DNA of 25,883 bases from an uncultured Muribaculaceae bacterium. GTDB taxonomy: Bacteria; Bacteroidota; Bacteroidia; Bacteroidales; Muribaculaceae. Of this stretch, positions 1 to 8,746 are shown in pieces. The translations under genes and the position numbers were made by a program. The first letter of the stretch is position 1. Each line of letters opens with the position of its first letter. Location: assembly GCA_910578075.1 (NCBI GenBank), contig CAJTPK010000034.1, positions 1 through 25,883 of the forward strand, written 5' to 3'. The notes under the pieces were generated by a model. That model had not been told where the DNA came from, searched no databases, and was given only the letters and a program-made list of their open reading frames with translations.

Positions 1-43
1 CATCTCTCTTACTAGAAAAAAGTGCCAATCGCTATTGACACTG

Positions 44-51
44 CAAAGGTA
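44..51 (-). promoter_or_regulatory. Possible promoter -7 box reading off the left edge
   Basis: Read on the minus strand this is TACCTTTG, a full match to the Bacteroidales -7 box TAnnTTTG. The upstream TTTG element expected about 19 bases away is not obvious. If real, it drives a gene lying outside the window to the left. Confidence 0.3.
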
Positions 52-172
52 AGAGCGGTTGTCTGTATATCGCCATGTGAACTTGACGGTGTTAAGTTTT
101 TTATTGTAGAGTCTGCCGGCATAAGTTGCAATATAAAATTCAGGACATGGTGGAGAATAACAGACTTTTTTG

Positions 173-180
173 TAATTTTG
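173..180 (+). promoter_or_regulatory. Putative promoter -7 box of the CotH gene
   Basis: TAATTTTG matches the Bacteroidales -7 box TAnnTTTG. It would start transcription near 187, about 55 bases before the chosen ATG at 242. The -33 element is poor, so this rests mainly on the -7 match and its position. Confidence 0.4.
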
Positions 181-241
181 TTCAATACGTTCTGATGGAA
201 TTCATATGCCTATTTACTTTATTAAAACTGTATCAATCAAT

Positions 242-1645
242 ATGAGAATATCACGTTTTTTCATTGTGTTTTTGGCATTGGTCTGCTGTGTGCAAGAAGC
301 AATGGCCGATGAGTTTCCGATGGTCGCTCCCGCGACGATATCGGGTACGCTGCCGGTGCTTTATATCAATACGGAAAACGGTAAACCTGTTACTTCGAAA
401 ACGGAATATCTGTATGCACGGTATTGGCTTGTACCCATGGGAAATGAGGAAATAGAAGCGGTTGGCTCGGAGGATTATCCTTTGCCGATGCAGATACGTG
501 GCAGAGGTCATTCGTCATGGAAAAGTCCCAAGAAACCTTATAAAATCAAACTCGGAGCAAAGGCCGCGCTGATGGGAATGCCAGAAAATAAACACTGGGC
601 TCTTCTGAAACCGACGGAAAATACTGTGGCGGGCTTACAGTTGGGCAAATTGACGGGGATGGTGTGGACGCCGGATTTCCGTCCGCTGGAGGTGGTGCTC
701 AACGGTGATTATATAGGTCTTTATTTTCTTACAGAAACGATCCGCATTGATGAAAACCGCGTTAACATACATGAGCAGCGGGATCTTGAAACCGCCGCGG
801 ATATGATTGAAGGAGGATGGCTTGTGGAGGTAGACAATTATCGGGATGAATGCCAGATAACTATTCCGGAAAACAATCGTTGGAATCTGACACTCAGATA
901 TCACTCGCCTGGAAATCTCTCGGATGTACAGGAGCAATGGCTCACGGCTGAATTCAAGGCCATTAACGCGGCAATCTATTCTGCTGACAAAAGATCAACC
1001 GCATGGGAGAAATATATTGATGTGGAAAGCATAGCCCGTTTTTTCGTCCTGCAGGAGGTGATGGATAATCCCGACGGATTTCATGGCAGTTTTTATCTGC
1101 ATAAGGATTTGGGTGACGGAGCCAAATGGACTGCCGGTCCGGCATGGGATCTGCTGTGTTACAACAGGGAGAAAACGGACTATACGTTTAAAATGAAGGT
1201 GCATTATGGAATTACGCCGCACTGGATCGGGGAGATCATTCAATATGACAGTTTCTGCAAAGCGGTGGAGACGGTGTGGAATGAGGTTTATCCTGATTGT
1301 CTGTCAGAGATATTCGATTATATTGATGACGTGATGTTGCCGCTGGATATAGCATGGAGGAATGATTGTGAAAGATGGAACGATGATCCGTTGCAGACTG
1401 TGGAGCTGAGAGCAGACAGAATCAAGACAGCATTGCAACGGAATATCGACTGGTTCAATGAGCATTTGCCTGTCAGTGAATATTCATCACTGACGGTAGT
1501 CCCTGGATTCCTTCCTGATGGAGTGACAAAAGTGTTCAATCTTCAGGGCATATGCATTGGAGAATATGCCAGCGAGACGGATGCGTTGTCGGATTTAAGA
1601 CGTGGAATCTATATAATCAACGGAAAGAAAATCAGGGTTGACTGA
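242..1645 (+). CDS. Secreted CotH kinase-family protein
   Basis: About 467 residues from the ATG at 242. I prefer this start over the ATG at 206 because it begins directly with a signal peptide (hydrophobic residues 5-16, cleavage after Ala-Met-Ala near 22). The CotH-family pattern is clear: RGRGHSSW at 86-93 followed by basic SPKKPYKIKL, the LNGDYIGLYFLTE block at about 153-165, NRVNIHEQ, GGWLVEVD at 191-198, and GPAWDLLCYN in the second half. Family members are atypical protein kinases (spore coat CotH) or, in Bacteroidales, secreted surface proteins of unknown substrate. The last 40 residues (FNLQGICIGEY to RRGIYIINGKK) resemble the C-terminal tail domain of many Bacteroidales secreted proteins. 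It stands alone, convergent with aspD and separated from it by a strong terminator. Family assignment is firm; kinase activity is not shown. Confidence 0.85.
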   Translation: MRISRFFIVFLALVCCVQEAMADEFPMVAPATISGTLPVLYINTENGKPVTSKTEYLYARYWLVPMGNEEIEAVGSEDYPLPMQIRGRGHSSWKSPKKPYKIKLGAKAALMGMPENKHWALLKPTENTVAGLQLGKLTGMVWTPDFRPLEVVLNGDYIGLYFLTETIRIDENRVNIHEQRDLETAADMIEGGWLVEVDNYRDECQITIPENNRWNLTLRYHSPGNLSDVQEQWLTAEFKAINAAIYSADKRSTAWEKYIDVESIARFFVLQEVMDNPDGFHGSFYLHKDLGDGAKWTAGPAWDLLCYNREKTDYTFKMKVHYGITPHWIGEIIQYDSFCKAVETVWNEVYPDCLSEIFDYIDDVMLPLDIAWRNDCERWNDDPLQTVELRADRIKTALQRNIDWFNEHLPVSEYSSLTVVPGFLPDGVTKVFNLQGICIGEYASETDALSDLRRGIYIINGKKIRVD

Positions 1646-1661
1646 CCTGATAAGATGTGAT

Positions 1662-1711
1662 AAGCGACAAGGTATGCCGGGGGAATGGATACATGGCATG
1701 CCTTGTCGCTT
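1662..1711. terminator. Bidirectional intrinsic terminator between CotH gene and aspD
   Basis: A 17-base left arm (1662-1678) pairs with 1695-1711 with a single mismatch around a 16-base loop. It lies between two convergent genes, 17 bases after the CotH stop and 18 before the aspD stop, so it can serve both. Confidence 0.85.
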
Positions 1712-1729
1712 TATGTAGGAAGTACAGCG

Positions 1730-3376
1730 TTATTGTGCGACTGTCAGGAATCGGGTGTGATATTCATCGAGCATGTTGCGTATGGCCGTACCTATTTTTC
1801 GATAATCTGATTCATTGAGGTTGGCCAGAGATACGCGCACCGACCATGCGGGGCCGTCGAATCCGTCGCCGTTGAGCAGCACTACTGCAGTCTCATTGGC
1901 CAGGCGGATCACGAAATCAAGAGGTTCGTAATTGTCATTGAGATATTTTGCAAATTCGTCGCCGTAGAACTTTTTCGCCCAGATCATGATGTCGATCTCG
2001 GAATAATATCCGGCGCGTAGCGGATCGACAAGCAGAGTGAAGCCTGTGGTGGACCACAGAGCATTCAGGCGATCGTTGATTGTGTGGATCATGGTGGTCT
2101 GATAGCTGTTGTCATCGTGAGAGTTGAAATAGGCGAAGGCAGCCATCAGAGTCATTTGCATCTGCTGAGGGGTCGACAGTCCGGCGGTATGGTTGAGAGC
2201 TACCAGACGGCTGTCGGCCACCATACGGTCTATGAACTTTATATTATGTGGTTCGAGCGACAGCGACGCATAACGCCGGTTGAGATCTGCTGTCTGTTCG
2301 GGGGAGAGCTTTGCGATCATGTCGTCGAATACGTTGTTCTGGCTGATGGCGCATACAGCCAGACGCCAGCCTGTGGCTCCGAAATATTTTGAAAAAGAGT
2401 ATACGCACATGGTGTTGTACGGCAGTTCGTACATGAGCGAGCGGAAGTTTCTCACGAAAGTGCCGTAGACGTCGTCGGTGATAATCATGAGGTCCGGATT
2501 GTCGTTCTTCACAATATCCACCAGTTGACGGATAGTGTCGGAAGACAGTGTGTAGCTTGGCGGATTGCTCGGGTTGATGATGCATAGGAGCTTGATGGAC
2601 GGGTCGCGCAATTTGTCGACTTCCTCTGCGGGATACTGCCATGTATGGTAGCCGTCGTGCTGCACTTTGTCGGCATTGATGTTGACTACTTCGAAGTCGA
2701 ACCGGTCAAGATGGGGTATCTCGATATAAGGCGTGAAGGCGGGAACCATCAGAGCGATTTTGTCGCCTTTGCCGATAAGTTTGTTTTCCTGTATGGAATC
2801 GAAGGCATAGCACATACCGGCGGTGCCGCCTTCGGTGGCAAACAGATCGTATGTCGATTTGTCGTCGCCGCCGCCCATGGCCAGACGCAGATAGTCGCGC
2901 ACCATGGCTTCGGCGCTGTGCAGCATGCGGTCGGGGGTAGGGTATTGGTCTCCTATGACGGTTTCTGCGAATTCATGTGCCAGAGCATCGGGGTCAAATT
3001 CATGTTTCGATATCAGATATTCGAAAGTGCGACTGATGAGGGACGCTCCGTTTTCATCTTTATGGTCGTTGAGAAATTCGCGCAAGCGCTCGGCTATGCC
3101 CTGCGGGGAGGGGATTCCGGCTATGCCTACCGTATTGTCGGCGGTGCGTCGGCACTCTTCAAGACCGAATTTTCCCAGCAGAAAGAATGCTTCACGGGGT
3201 TCGGTTGCTATCCAGTTGGGGTTGCCGCGTCCGGCATTGAGGAATGTTGCGGTGGAATTGTGGGCGTCGGCCTGAGCCATCTCTATGAGCCTGTTTTTGA
3301 TTTCAAAAGGACTCATCTGCTCGAGACGTTTTTCGAAATCACGATTTTCGGGGTTGATGTGTTCGTTGTTTTTCAT
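1730..3376 (-). CDS. aspD: Aspartate 4-decarboxylase (bifunctional aspartate aminotransferase)
   Basis: A 548-residue PLP enzyme of fold type I. It converts L-aspartate to L-alanine and CO2 in the cytosol; family members also have aminotransferase activity. Visible motifs are INPSNPPS near 267-274, the cofactor aspartate/tyrosine region ITDDVYG near 299-305, and the Schiff-base lysine in YSFSKYFGATGWR, Lys330 by my count. The long N-terminal segment before the core (TFLNAGRGNPNW near 44-55) and the overall length fit the AspD/AsdA family rather than ordinary aspartate aminotransferases of about 400 residues. It is the downstream gene of an operon with aspT, 53 bases apart. Decarboxylation consumes a proton inside the cell, so together with aspartate/alanine exchange it builds proton-motive force and resists acid. 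Confidence 0.95.
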   Translation of the reverse strand: MKNNEHINPENRDFEKRLEQMSPFEIKNRLIEMAQADAHNSTATFLNAGRGNPNWIATEPREAFFLLGKFGLEECRRTADNTVGIAGIPSPQGIAERLREFLNDHKDENGASLISRTFEYLISKHEFDPDALAHEFAETVIGDQYPTPDRMLHSAEAMVRDYLRLAMGGGDDKSTYDLFATEGGTAGMCYAFDSIQENKLIGKGDKIALMVPAFTPYIEIPHLDRFDFEVVNINADKVQHDGYHTWQYPAEEVDKLRDPSIKLLCIINPSNPPSYTLSSDTIRQLVDIVKNDNPDLMIITDDVYGTFVRNFRSLMYELPYNTMCVYSFSKYFGATGWRLAVCAISQNNVFDDMIAKLSPEQTADLNRRYASLSLEPHNIKFIDRMVADSRLVALNHTAGLSTPQQMQMTLMAAFAYFNSHDDNSYQTTMIHTINDRLNALWSTTGFTLLVDPLRAGYYSEIDIMIWAKKFYGDEFAKYLNDNYEPLDFVIRLANETAVVLLNGDGFDGPAWSVRVSLANLNESDYRKIGTAIRNMLDEYHTRFLTVAQ

Positions 3377-3429
3377 TGTTTTGAGGTTAGGGAGTTGACG
3401 TCGGTATAGACGTGTTTGTAATATGTGGG

Positions 3430-5139
3430 CTATGATGTCATCAGCACTATGGCCACACCCATCAATATCAGCATTGTGTTGCCGACGGCGTATGTGACCG
3501 TGTAGCCCATGGCAGGCAGAGTGCTGTCCAATGATTCCTGTATGGCGCCGAGGGCCGCGGTGGTGGTGCGGCTTCCGGCACAGCAGCCGAGGTTTATGGC
3601 CGGGCGGAACTTGAATATTTTATGCCCGATGATGACACTGAGTATTAGCGGAAGCGATGTGCAGACTATGCCTGCCAGAAACAGTCCGAAGCCCACTTCC
3701 TTGATTCCGCTGACGAATGATGGCCCGGATGTGATGCCGATTACGGCGATAAACATGTTCAGGCCAAGATTGTTCATGATCCATACGGCTTCCTTGGGAA
3801 TGCGTCCGAATGATGGGCGTTTCGACCGGAGCCATCCGAAAATCAGACCTGAGATCAGAGTGCCGCCACTTGTGCTGAGGCTGACCGGGATATTGCCGGC
3901 ATGAATTGTGAGTACACCTATCAGACAGCCTATTACTATGCCGAGACCGACGAGTATGAGGTCTGATGCTGTTTTGGGACGGTCGACGTATCCGAGTCGG
4001 GGGGCGGCAGTGTTGACTTCCGATGCGAGCCCTACAAGAGTCAGAGTGTCTCCTGCCATGAGTTTTGTTTTGGCCAACACGGGAATGGCCACACCTCCGC
4101 GGTCGATTGATTTGATCGAAACCCCGTACATGTATGTCTGTGAGCGCAGCTCATCGACTGTAAGCCCGGCTACGGTTTTTCTGGTGATCATTACAGGAAT
4201 CTGTTCTGCCGGGAAGTCAAGAAGTTCGGCATCGTTGACTTCAGGGCCGATCCAGCTTTCGTCTTCGATTATATATTCGCGGCGTCCGCTCAACACTATT
4301 TCATCTCCTTTGGTGATGCGGGTTTCCGGAGTCGGTTCGATGATGTTGTGGCCTGAGCGTACGCGTTCGATAAACAGGCGTCGGCCTTGTGAGTGCAGAT
4401 GCGACTCGATCTGGGCGACGCTCTGTGGAGAGTCGAAGAAATCGGATGTGACGCTGTATGCGCGGAAAGCCACCGGGCGGTTGGCGATGATGTATGCCGG
4501 ATCGGATGTGAGCGAACTTTCGTTCATTTCCTTCTCAAGGGCTGCGGTGTCGGCCTTGACTTTCTTGATTCCGCCAAGCATCCATGGTCCGAGGTTGGCA
4601 AGGATATATGCAGATCCGATAGTGCCGAACACATAACACACCGCGTAGGCCACAGGAATAATGTCGATCAATGCTTTTTTACGCGCAGCATCAATTCCGA
4701 GAGTTCCCATGGTGTCGGTGCCGACACCTATCACCGCGGAAATTGTCTGTGATCCGGAAAATAATCCGACGGCTTCACCGGCATTGTAGCCCATGACTTT
4801 GACCACGCCCCACGTGACTGACAGGCAGAGCAGACACACGACAGCGGCAAAAAGCACCTGCTTTATGCCGTCGCCGCGTAAAGCCCGGAAAAACTGTGGA
4901 CCGACGCTATAGCCGATCGCAAAAAGAAAAAGCAGAAAAAATACGTTTTTGACAGGCCCGGGGATGGCTATGTCCATCTGACCGACCAAAACTCCGACGA
5001 GGAGGACCGAAGTCACTACCCCGAGCGAGAATCCCTTGTATTTCAGAGAGCCTATCCAGAACCCGATTCCGATAGTCAGGAAAATCGGAATGGAAGGATT
5101 GTCGCGGCATGTCTGAGCAAACCAATCGAATAGTTCCAT
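3430..5139 (-). CDS. aspT: Aspartate-alanine antiporter
   Basis: A 569-residue inner-membrane protein with the AspT layout: five or so hydrophobic segments in residues 1-190, a soluble middle with two TrkA-C/RCK-C-like domains at about 200-375 (ending with repeats such as VAGLTVDEL and LMAGDTLTLVG), then a second block of hydrophobic segments from about 390 to the end. The SGSQTISAVIGVGTD segment in the first half and GCCAGSRTTTAALGAIQ in the second are matching substrate-site loops of the duplicated Asp-Al_Ex fold. The protein exchanges external aspartate for internal alanine electrogenically. It is the first gene of the aspT-aspD operon, which explains its partner. No consensus promoter is obvious in the 80 bases upstream. 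Confidence 0.95.
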   Translation of the reverse strand: MELFDWFAQTCRDNPSIPIFLTIGIGFWIGSLKYKGFSLGVVTSVLLVGVLVGQMDIAIPGPVKNVFFLLFLFAIGYSVGPQFFRALRGDGIKQVLFAAVVCLLCLSVTWGVVKVMGYNAGEAVGLFSGSQTISAVIGVGTDTMGTLGIDAARKKALIDIIPVAYAVCYVFGTIGSAYILANLGPWMLGGIKKVKADTAALEKEMNESSLTSDPAYIIANRPVAFRAYSVTSDFFDSPQSVAQIESHLHSQGRRLFIERVRSGHNIIEPTPETRITKGDEIVLSGRREYIIEDESWIGPEVNDAELLDFPAEQIPVMITRKTVAGLTVDELRSQTYMYGVSIKSIDRGGVAIPVLAKTKLMAGDTLTLVGLASEVNTAAPRLGYVDRPKTASDLILVGLGIVIGCLIGVLTIHAGNIPVSLSTSGGTLISGLIFGWLRSKRPSFGRIPKEAVWIMNNLGLNMFIAVIGITSGPSFVSGIKEVGFGLFLAGIVCTSLPLILSVIIGHKIFKFRPAINLGCCAGSRTTTAALGAIQESLDSTLPAMGYTVTYAVGNTMLILMGVAIVLMTS

Positions 5140-5222
5140 GGAAAAATAAATAGTGTGTGTTTAAATTTTAATTATTGTGTTAAATCTGGTAGATAGATAT
5201 CGTGTATCGGATGTTCTGATGT

Positions 5223-5264
5223 AAAACGCCGGACTCCGTATGATGGTTCGGAGTCCGGCGTTTT
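5223..5264. terminator. Perfect 16-bp intrinsic terminator
   Basis: Arms 5223-5238 and 5249-5264 are perfectly complementary, GC-rich in the centre with an A run on one side and a T run on the other, around a 10-base loop. On the minus strand it lies 25 bases after the stop of the 69-residue gene and ends its transcript before aspT. Confidence 0.9.
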
Positions 5265-5289
5265 GTGCGATTGAAAATCGAGCGAAAGT

Positions 5290-5499
5290 TTAGTATCCTT
5301 TGGAATGAGGAAAATAATCGAAGTCGGTCAGTTGGTTGTCGGGATCGGGGCGGTCGAATGAGAGATCGGACATGTCTGTGTCCGGTTGGACATCAGAAAT
5401 AACGTGACCTTCGCTTTCTGCAGTCTTATTGAATGGATCAGGCGGCGGTATTCTGCTCCCGGAGCAGTCTTGTCCTTTGAGATTGTTCTTGTCATTCAT
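5290..5499 (-). CDS. Small orphan protein of 69 residues
   Basis: Not recognised. The product is hydrophilic, rich in Asp, Pro and Ser, with one Cys (residue 12), no signal peptide and no membrane segment; it looks largely disordered. What makes it credible is its setting: a complete consensus promoter (5527-5557) starts a transcript about 20 bases before the ATG, and a perfect hairpin terminator follows the stop by 25 bases, so this is a self-contained single-gene transcription unit. It lies between aspT and the first glycosyltransferase but appears transcriptionally separate from both. No function is assigned. Confidence 0.65.
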   Translation of the reverse strand: MNDKNNLKGQDCSGSRIPPPDPFNKTAESEGHVISDVQPDTDMSDLSFDRPDPDNQLTDFDYFPHSKGY

Positions 5500-5526
5500 C
5501 TTGTTTTAGAGTTTGTGTTATATTCG

Positions 5527-5557
5527 CAAATGTAGCAAAAAAATCGAAGAACGCAAA
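5527..5557 (-). promoter_or_regulatory. Consensus Bacteroidales promoter of the 69-residue gene
   Basis: On the minus strand: TTTG (5554-5557), exactly 19 bases, then TACATTTG (5527-5534). Both boxes match the housekeeping consensus TTTG-N19-TAnnTTTG. Transcription would start near 5520. Confidence 0.8.
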
Positions 5558-5588
5558 TTTACAATCCTTCAAGTGTGTTGCAAAGATT

Positions 5589-6566
5589 TTACCCCTTCTC
5601 AGTATTGATTGCCATTGATTTGAGAATAGAACCATACTCTCTCCACATCGCATTTATGATTTTGTCATTCTTGATGTGGAGGGTCAATGAGCGGGTCATA
5701 TCTTCAAAGGCCTTCCGTTCGCTGTCAGTGTTGCGTAATGCTATCTGTGCACATGTCCTGTAGATTGCCCTGATGTCCATAATAAAGAACGGATAAGCTG
5801 GTGAGGTCGGTTGCATCGCGCAGTATGTCTCGGACATAATTCTGACAATATTCATAAGGGATTGCAGCCGTGTGGCTTGCGATGTCGACGATGTAATGGA
5901 GCATGACGAGCGACGGCGGTATGCGTAGTGTGGCATAGAACCGAATGTAACAGATTTGGCGTGCAGCAGCATATGTGGTGTCCATAACTCATCTTCGTGA
6001 ATCAATCCCGGCTCAAAGAATAATTCCGATTGTTCCAGCATAGAGCGACGGCAGAAATATGTATAAACCATCGGGGCGAACCGTCGGGACTGGACAACCG
6101 AATTCAAGTATTCAGCGCCGGTCATTATGGGGTGTTCATTATGCAGGTTTTCAGAATAACTCCAGATACCTACAGCCCCGTTGTCATAATAGATCTTTAC
6201 TTTGCCTACCACAACATCGACATCTCCCCGATGAGCAATGCTCAAATAGTAATGCAGTGAGTCGGGCAATAGCCAGTCGTCACTGTCCACGAAGAGCACA
6301 TACTTACCGACGGCTGACCGTAGGCCTGTATTTCTTGCGACCGAAAGCCCCTGATTCTTCTGACACTCGTACCGAATGCGGCTATCTTGCTTTGCATACC
6401 GCTTTAGAATGTCGACAGAGTTGTCCGTGGAACCGTCATTTACTATGATGACTTCCATATTTACTCCTTTTTGCGACAGGATAGAATCCAGGCACGTTGT
6501 AATGAATGTTTCAGTATTATATACCGGTACAATAACCGATAGCTCCGGTTGTGGTCGCTTGTTCAT
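5589..6566 (-). CDS. Family 2 glycosyltransferase, 325 residues
   Basis: Classic GT-A family 2 enzyme. VIVPVYN at 11-17, VNDGSTDNS near 42-50, NQGLSVARNTGL near 71-82 and the metal-binding DSDDW at 94-98 are all present, with HEDELW at 190-195 as the usual acidic catalytic motif. The remaining 120 residues are helical and lack membrane segments, so the enzyme is probably cytosolic or peripheral. It transfers a sugar from a nucleotide-sugar donor; the acceptor is unknown. It lies divergently from the second glycosyltransferase (121-base gap). It could belong to ordinary surface polysaccharide synthesis, but no other polysaccharide genes (flippase, polymerase, sugar-nucleotide enzymes) are here, so a role in the adjacent peptide locus is plausible but inferred. 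Confidence 0.9.
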   Translation of the reverse strand: MNKRPQPELSVIVPVYNTETFITTCLDSILSQKGVNMEVIIVNDGSTDNSVDILKRYAKQDSRIRYECQKNQGLSVARNTGLRSAVGKYVLFVDSDDWLLPDSLHYYLSIAHRGDVDVVVGKVKIYYDNGAVGIWSYSENLHNEHPIMTGAEYLNSVVQSRRFAPMVYTYFCRRSMLEQSELFFEPGLIHEDELWTPHMLLHAKSVTFGSMPHYAYRRRSSCSITSSTSQATRLQSLMNIVRIMSETYCAMQPTSPAYPFFIMDIRAIYRTCAQIALRNTDSERKAFEDMTRSLTLHIKNDKIINAMWREYGSILKSMAINTEKG

Positions 6567-6687
6567 ATTCCTGTATCGTTTATTTTATGGAACATACATT
6601 TTTAACAATTTGTTTACCGGAAACAGTCATTCTGAACCTTGTGTCAGAATATATTGTTTCGCTTAAATAAATTCTATACTTTCCGCT

Positions 6688-7428
6688 ATGGCAAATTATC
6701 CTACTCTTGCGGTTCTGATCAGGTCTCATAACGCGATAGGACGCATTGACTCGTGTATTGCTTCGGTGCATTCTAAACAGATTCTGCAGCCTGACAAAAT
6801 TTATGTATGCGATGACTGTAGCACGGATGGCACGTGGGCGTTCCTGCAATCCCAATATGGCAACGATAAGCACTTCGTTTTGCTTCGGAATGATTCCAAC
6901 CACGGCCCGGGATATACGATGAGACGCCTTATAAAGTCATGCGATACTGATTATTATATGCTGATAGACGACGATGATACATGGATAAGATCTGATGTCG
7001 TCGAACGTGTAAAGCTCGATATTGTGTCCCACGATTTTCCGGACAAAATCTATTATAGGGCCAACGATGTGTGCAACTGGCGGCTCCACACCATTTTCGC
7101 TTACAAGACCAAACGGATGCAGGAATTGGCCTACTTTTCTTTATGGTGTAATGATGATGACTATACGTTGCAGACTTTAGGCCCTGATTTTAAGGAAACA
7201 ATATTGGACGATTACGTTTTTCAATGTACTTATGTCGGCCATGGGATAAGCCGTCTCAGGCCGTCAGCAATATATAGATACCTTCATCAGATATGCAAAA
7301 ACATATATCTTGGAAATATGGAACTTGCAGCACGGATGTATCAGCAATTCCCTTATCTTAACGAGTGTTCAGCGCAAGATAGAGTAATATATGATGAACT
7401 GACAGACTATTTCAATATAACAAAATAA
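6688..7428 (+). CDS. Family 2-like glycosyltransferase, 246 residues
   Basis: A short GT-A enzyme. The N-terminal strand LAVLIRSHN, the CDDCSTDGTW segment at 41-50, and an all-Asp metal motif DDDD at 94-97 (in MLIDDDDTW) mark it as a family 2-like glycosyltransferase. It lacks the extra C-terminal domain of the 325-residue neighbour. It stands alone on the plus strand between two minus-strand glycosyltransferase genes and converges with the family 4 enzyme only 16 bases away. Its 3' end is duplicated as a broken copy at 14240-14382, next to the lipoproteins and P2, which links it to the peptide locus. Acceptor unknown. Confidence 0.85.
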   Translation: MANYPTLAVLIRSHNAIGRIDSCIASVHSKQILQPDKIYVCDDCSTDGTWAFLQSQYGNDKHFVLLRNDSNHGPGYTMRRLIKSCDTDYYMLIDDDDTWIRSDVVERVKLDIVSHDFPDKIYYRANDVCNWRLHTIFAYKTKRMQELAYFSLWCNDDDYTLQTLGPDFKETILDDYVFQCTYVGHGISRLRPSAIYRYLHQICKNIYLGNMELAARMYQQFPYLNECSAQDRVIYDELTDYFNITK

Positions 7429-7444
7429 AGAACAACCGAGCCTA

Positions 7445-8689
7445 TTATTCCGCAGATATAAGTTTGCGGAATAGTTTCATATATTTGTTTGCCATTGCAG
7501 ACGCTGAATACTTTGTGCGCAATAAATGGCGGTTGTATACAGCGTATTGTTTCTTTTGCTCCATAGGTGCATTTAATGCTTGTTTAATTGACTTGGCAAG
7601 ACGATGAGCGTAGGCATCAACTTGTAAAACGTTTCCGATATTAGCTATAAAAGCATTTTTCCCGGAAATAAACATATCTTTTAACCCATTGCCGTTTGAG
7701 GATACTATTAAAATCCCAGCATTCATCATCTCCATCGCGGTATAACTACATTGCTCCGAGTATGATGACAAAATCCCAACATCAGCAATAGAGTACCACT
7801 TACATATGTCGTGATTAGCAATTTGCCCTGTAAATATAATATTCGATGACATATTCTTGAAAAATTCCCAGTATTTAAAGTATCCATATGGATTTCCAAC
7901 TAAGATACAGCGTAAATATGGGTGTGTTTGGCGCACATATTCAACCGCTTTGAAAAGAGCTATTACGCCTTTGGATTCATCTGGCCGAGCAACAAATATT
8001 AGGACCTCGTCTTCGACACGGAGTCCCATTTCTCTGCGTGCACGAGCGATGTTACGTCGGCAAGTAGGTGTCAGATCTATCCCATTAACGATTTTATATA
8101 TTTTTGATTCAGGGACTTTATATATAGTACGTAGGTATTTGTCAGTAGATTCTGATAAACATATAACAGCATCGGCAATCCGATATATTGCTTGTTCTGT
8201 GTTGTAATAATTGGATACTCTTCTAAATGTCTCTTCAGATACTATTTGTGGCTTGTTTCCCATAGTTATTTGCAAAAATAAACTTGCATCACCAAATAAT
8301 GGTGAACACCATCCTTGATTATGTATTAAAAATACAATCTTAGACAGCGGAAATTCTCTTTTCATATGTAGCATATTTTGTTCGCATGGAGAATGATTAA
8401 ATAGCACTACGTTATATGGAGAATCCACAATATATTGTTTTAATAATGGCCATATAATTTCTCCAGCATCACGCCAATTGCCTCCATTTACACATGGCAC
8501 AGCAAATTCAACTCCATTTTTATATGTATAAGTTGTTAAATCTGTACATTGTGAATTAAGTGAAATGAGAATCACAGTTACATTCACTTCCTTATTGAGC
8601 ATTGAGAGCAATATATTACGATAGGTGCCTATGCCATTATTCTCAGAAGTACTATGTTCATCAACAAATATCACAGTAATGGCAGTCAT
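7445..8689 (-). CDS. Family 4 (GT-B) glycosyltransferase, 414 residues
   Basis: A retaining GT-B enzyme. The N-terminal domain begins with a phosphate-loop-like ENNGIGTY at 16-23, as in glycosyltransferases that act on soluble acceptors. The C-terminal domain carries IFVARPDESKG (231-241) and the E-x7-E catalytic pair Glu312/Glu320 within SEQCSYTAMEM. Its start (VDEHSTSENNGIGTY) reminds me of the glycosyltransferases found beside Bacteroidales peptide natural-product precursors (TIGR04157-like), but that is from memory and unverified. It follows the VKOR fusion by 57 bases on the same strand, so the two are probably co-transcribed. The likely acceptor is the peptide or a carrier; that is inference. 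Confidence 0.88.
   Translation of the reverse strand: MTAITVIFVDEHSTSENNGIGTYRNILLSMLNKEVNVTVILISLNSQCTDLTTYTYKNGVEFAVPCVNGGNWRDAGEIIWPLLKQYIVDSPYNVVLFNHSPCEQNMLHMKREFPLSKIVFLIHNQGWCSPLFGDASLFLQITMGNKPQIVSEETFRRVSNYYNTEQAIYRIADAVICLSESTDKYLRTIYKVPESKIYKIVNGIDLTPTCRRNIARARREMGLRVEDEVLIFVARPDESKGVIALFKAVEYVRQTHPYLRCILVGNPYGYFKYWEFFKNMSSNIIFTGQIANHDICKWYSIADVGILSSYSEQCSYTAMEMMNAGILIVSSNGNGLKDMFISGKNAFIANIGNVLQVDAYAHRLAKSIKQALNAPMEQKKQYAVYNRHLLRTKYSASAMANKYMKLFRKLISAE
7446..7473. terminator. Possible hairpin at the convergent ends of two glycosyltransferase genes
   Basis: TATTCCGCA (7446-7454) and TGCGGAATA (7465-7473) form a perfect 9-bp stem with a 10-base loop. It overlaps the last codons of the minus-strand gene, so it would serve the plus-strand gene at 6688-7428. 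The T run after it is short (GTTT). Confidence 0.4.
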
Positions 8690-8746
8690 ATAGGGTATTG
8701 ATTTTGTGTTACTTCATATTAATAGGTTATAGTCGCACAGATATTA

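Noticed and set aside
2645..3409. A 254-codon open frame on the plus strand opposite aspD
   Set aside because: It is entirely antisense to the well-supported aspD gene, has no family motifs, and long antisense frames are expected opposite GC-rich codons.
3908..4636. A 242-codon plus-strand frame opposite aspT
   Set aside because: Antisense shadow of aspT; Ser/Arg-rich translation with no domain.
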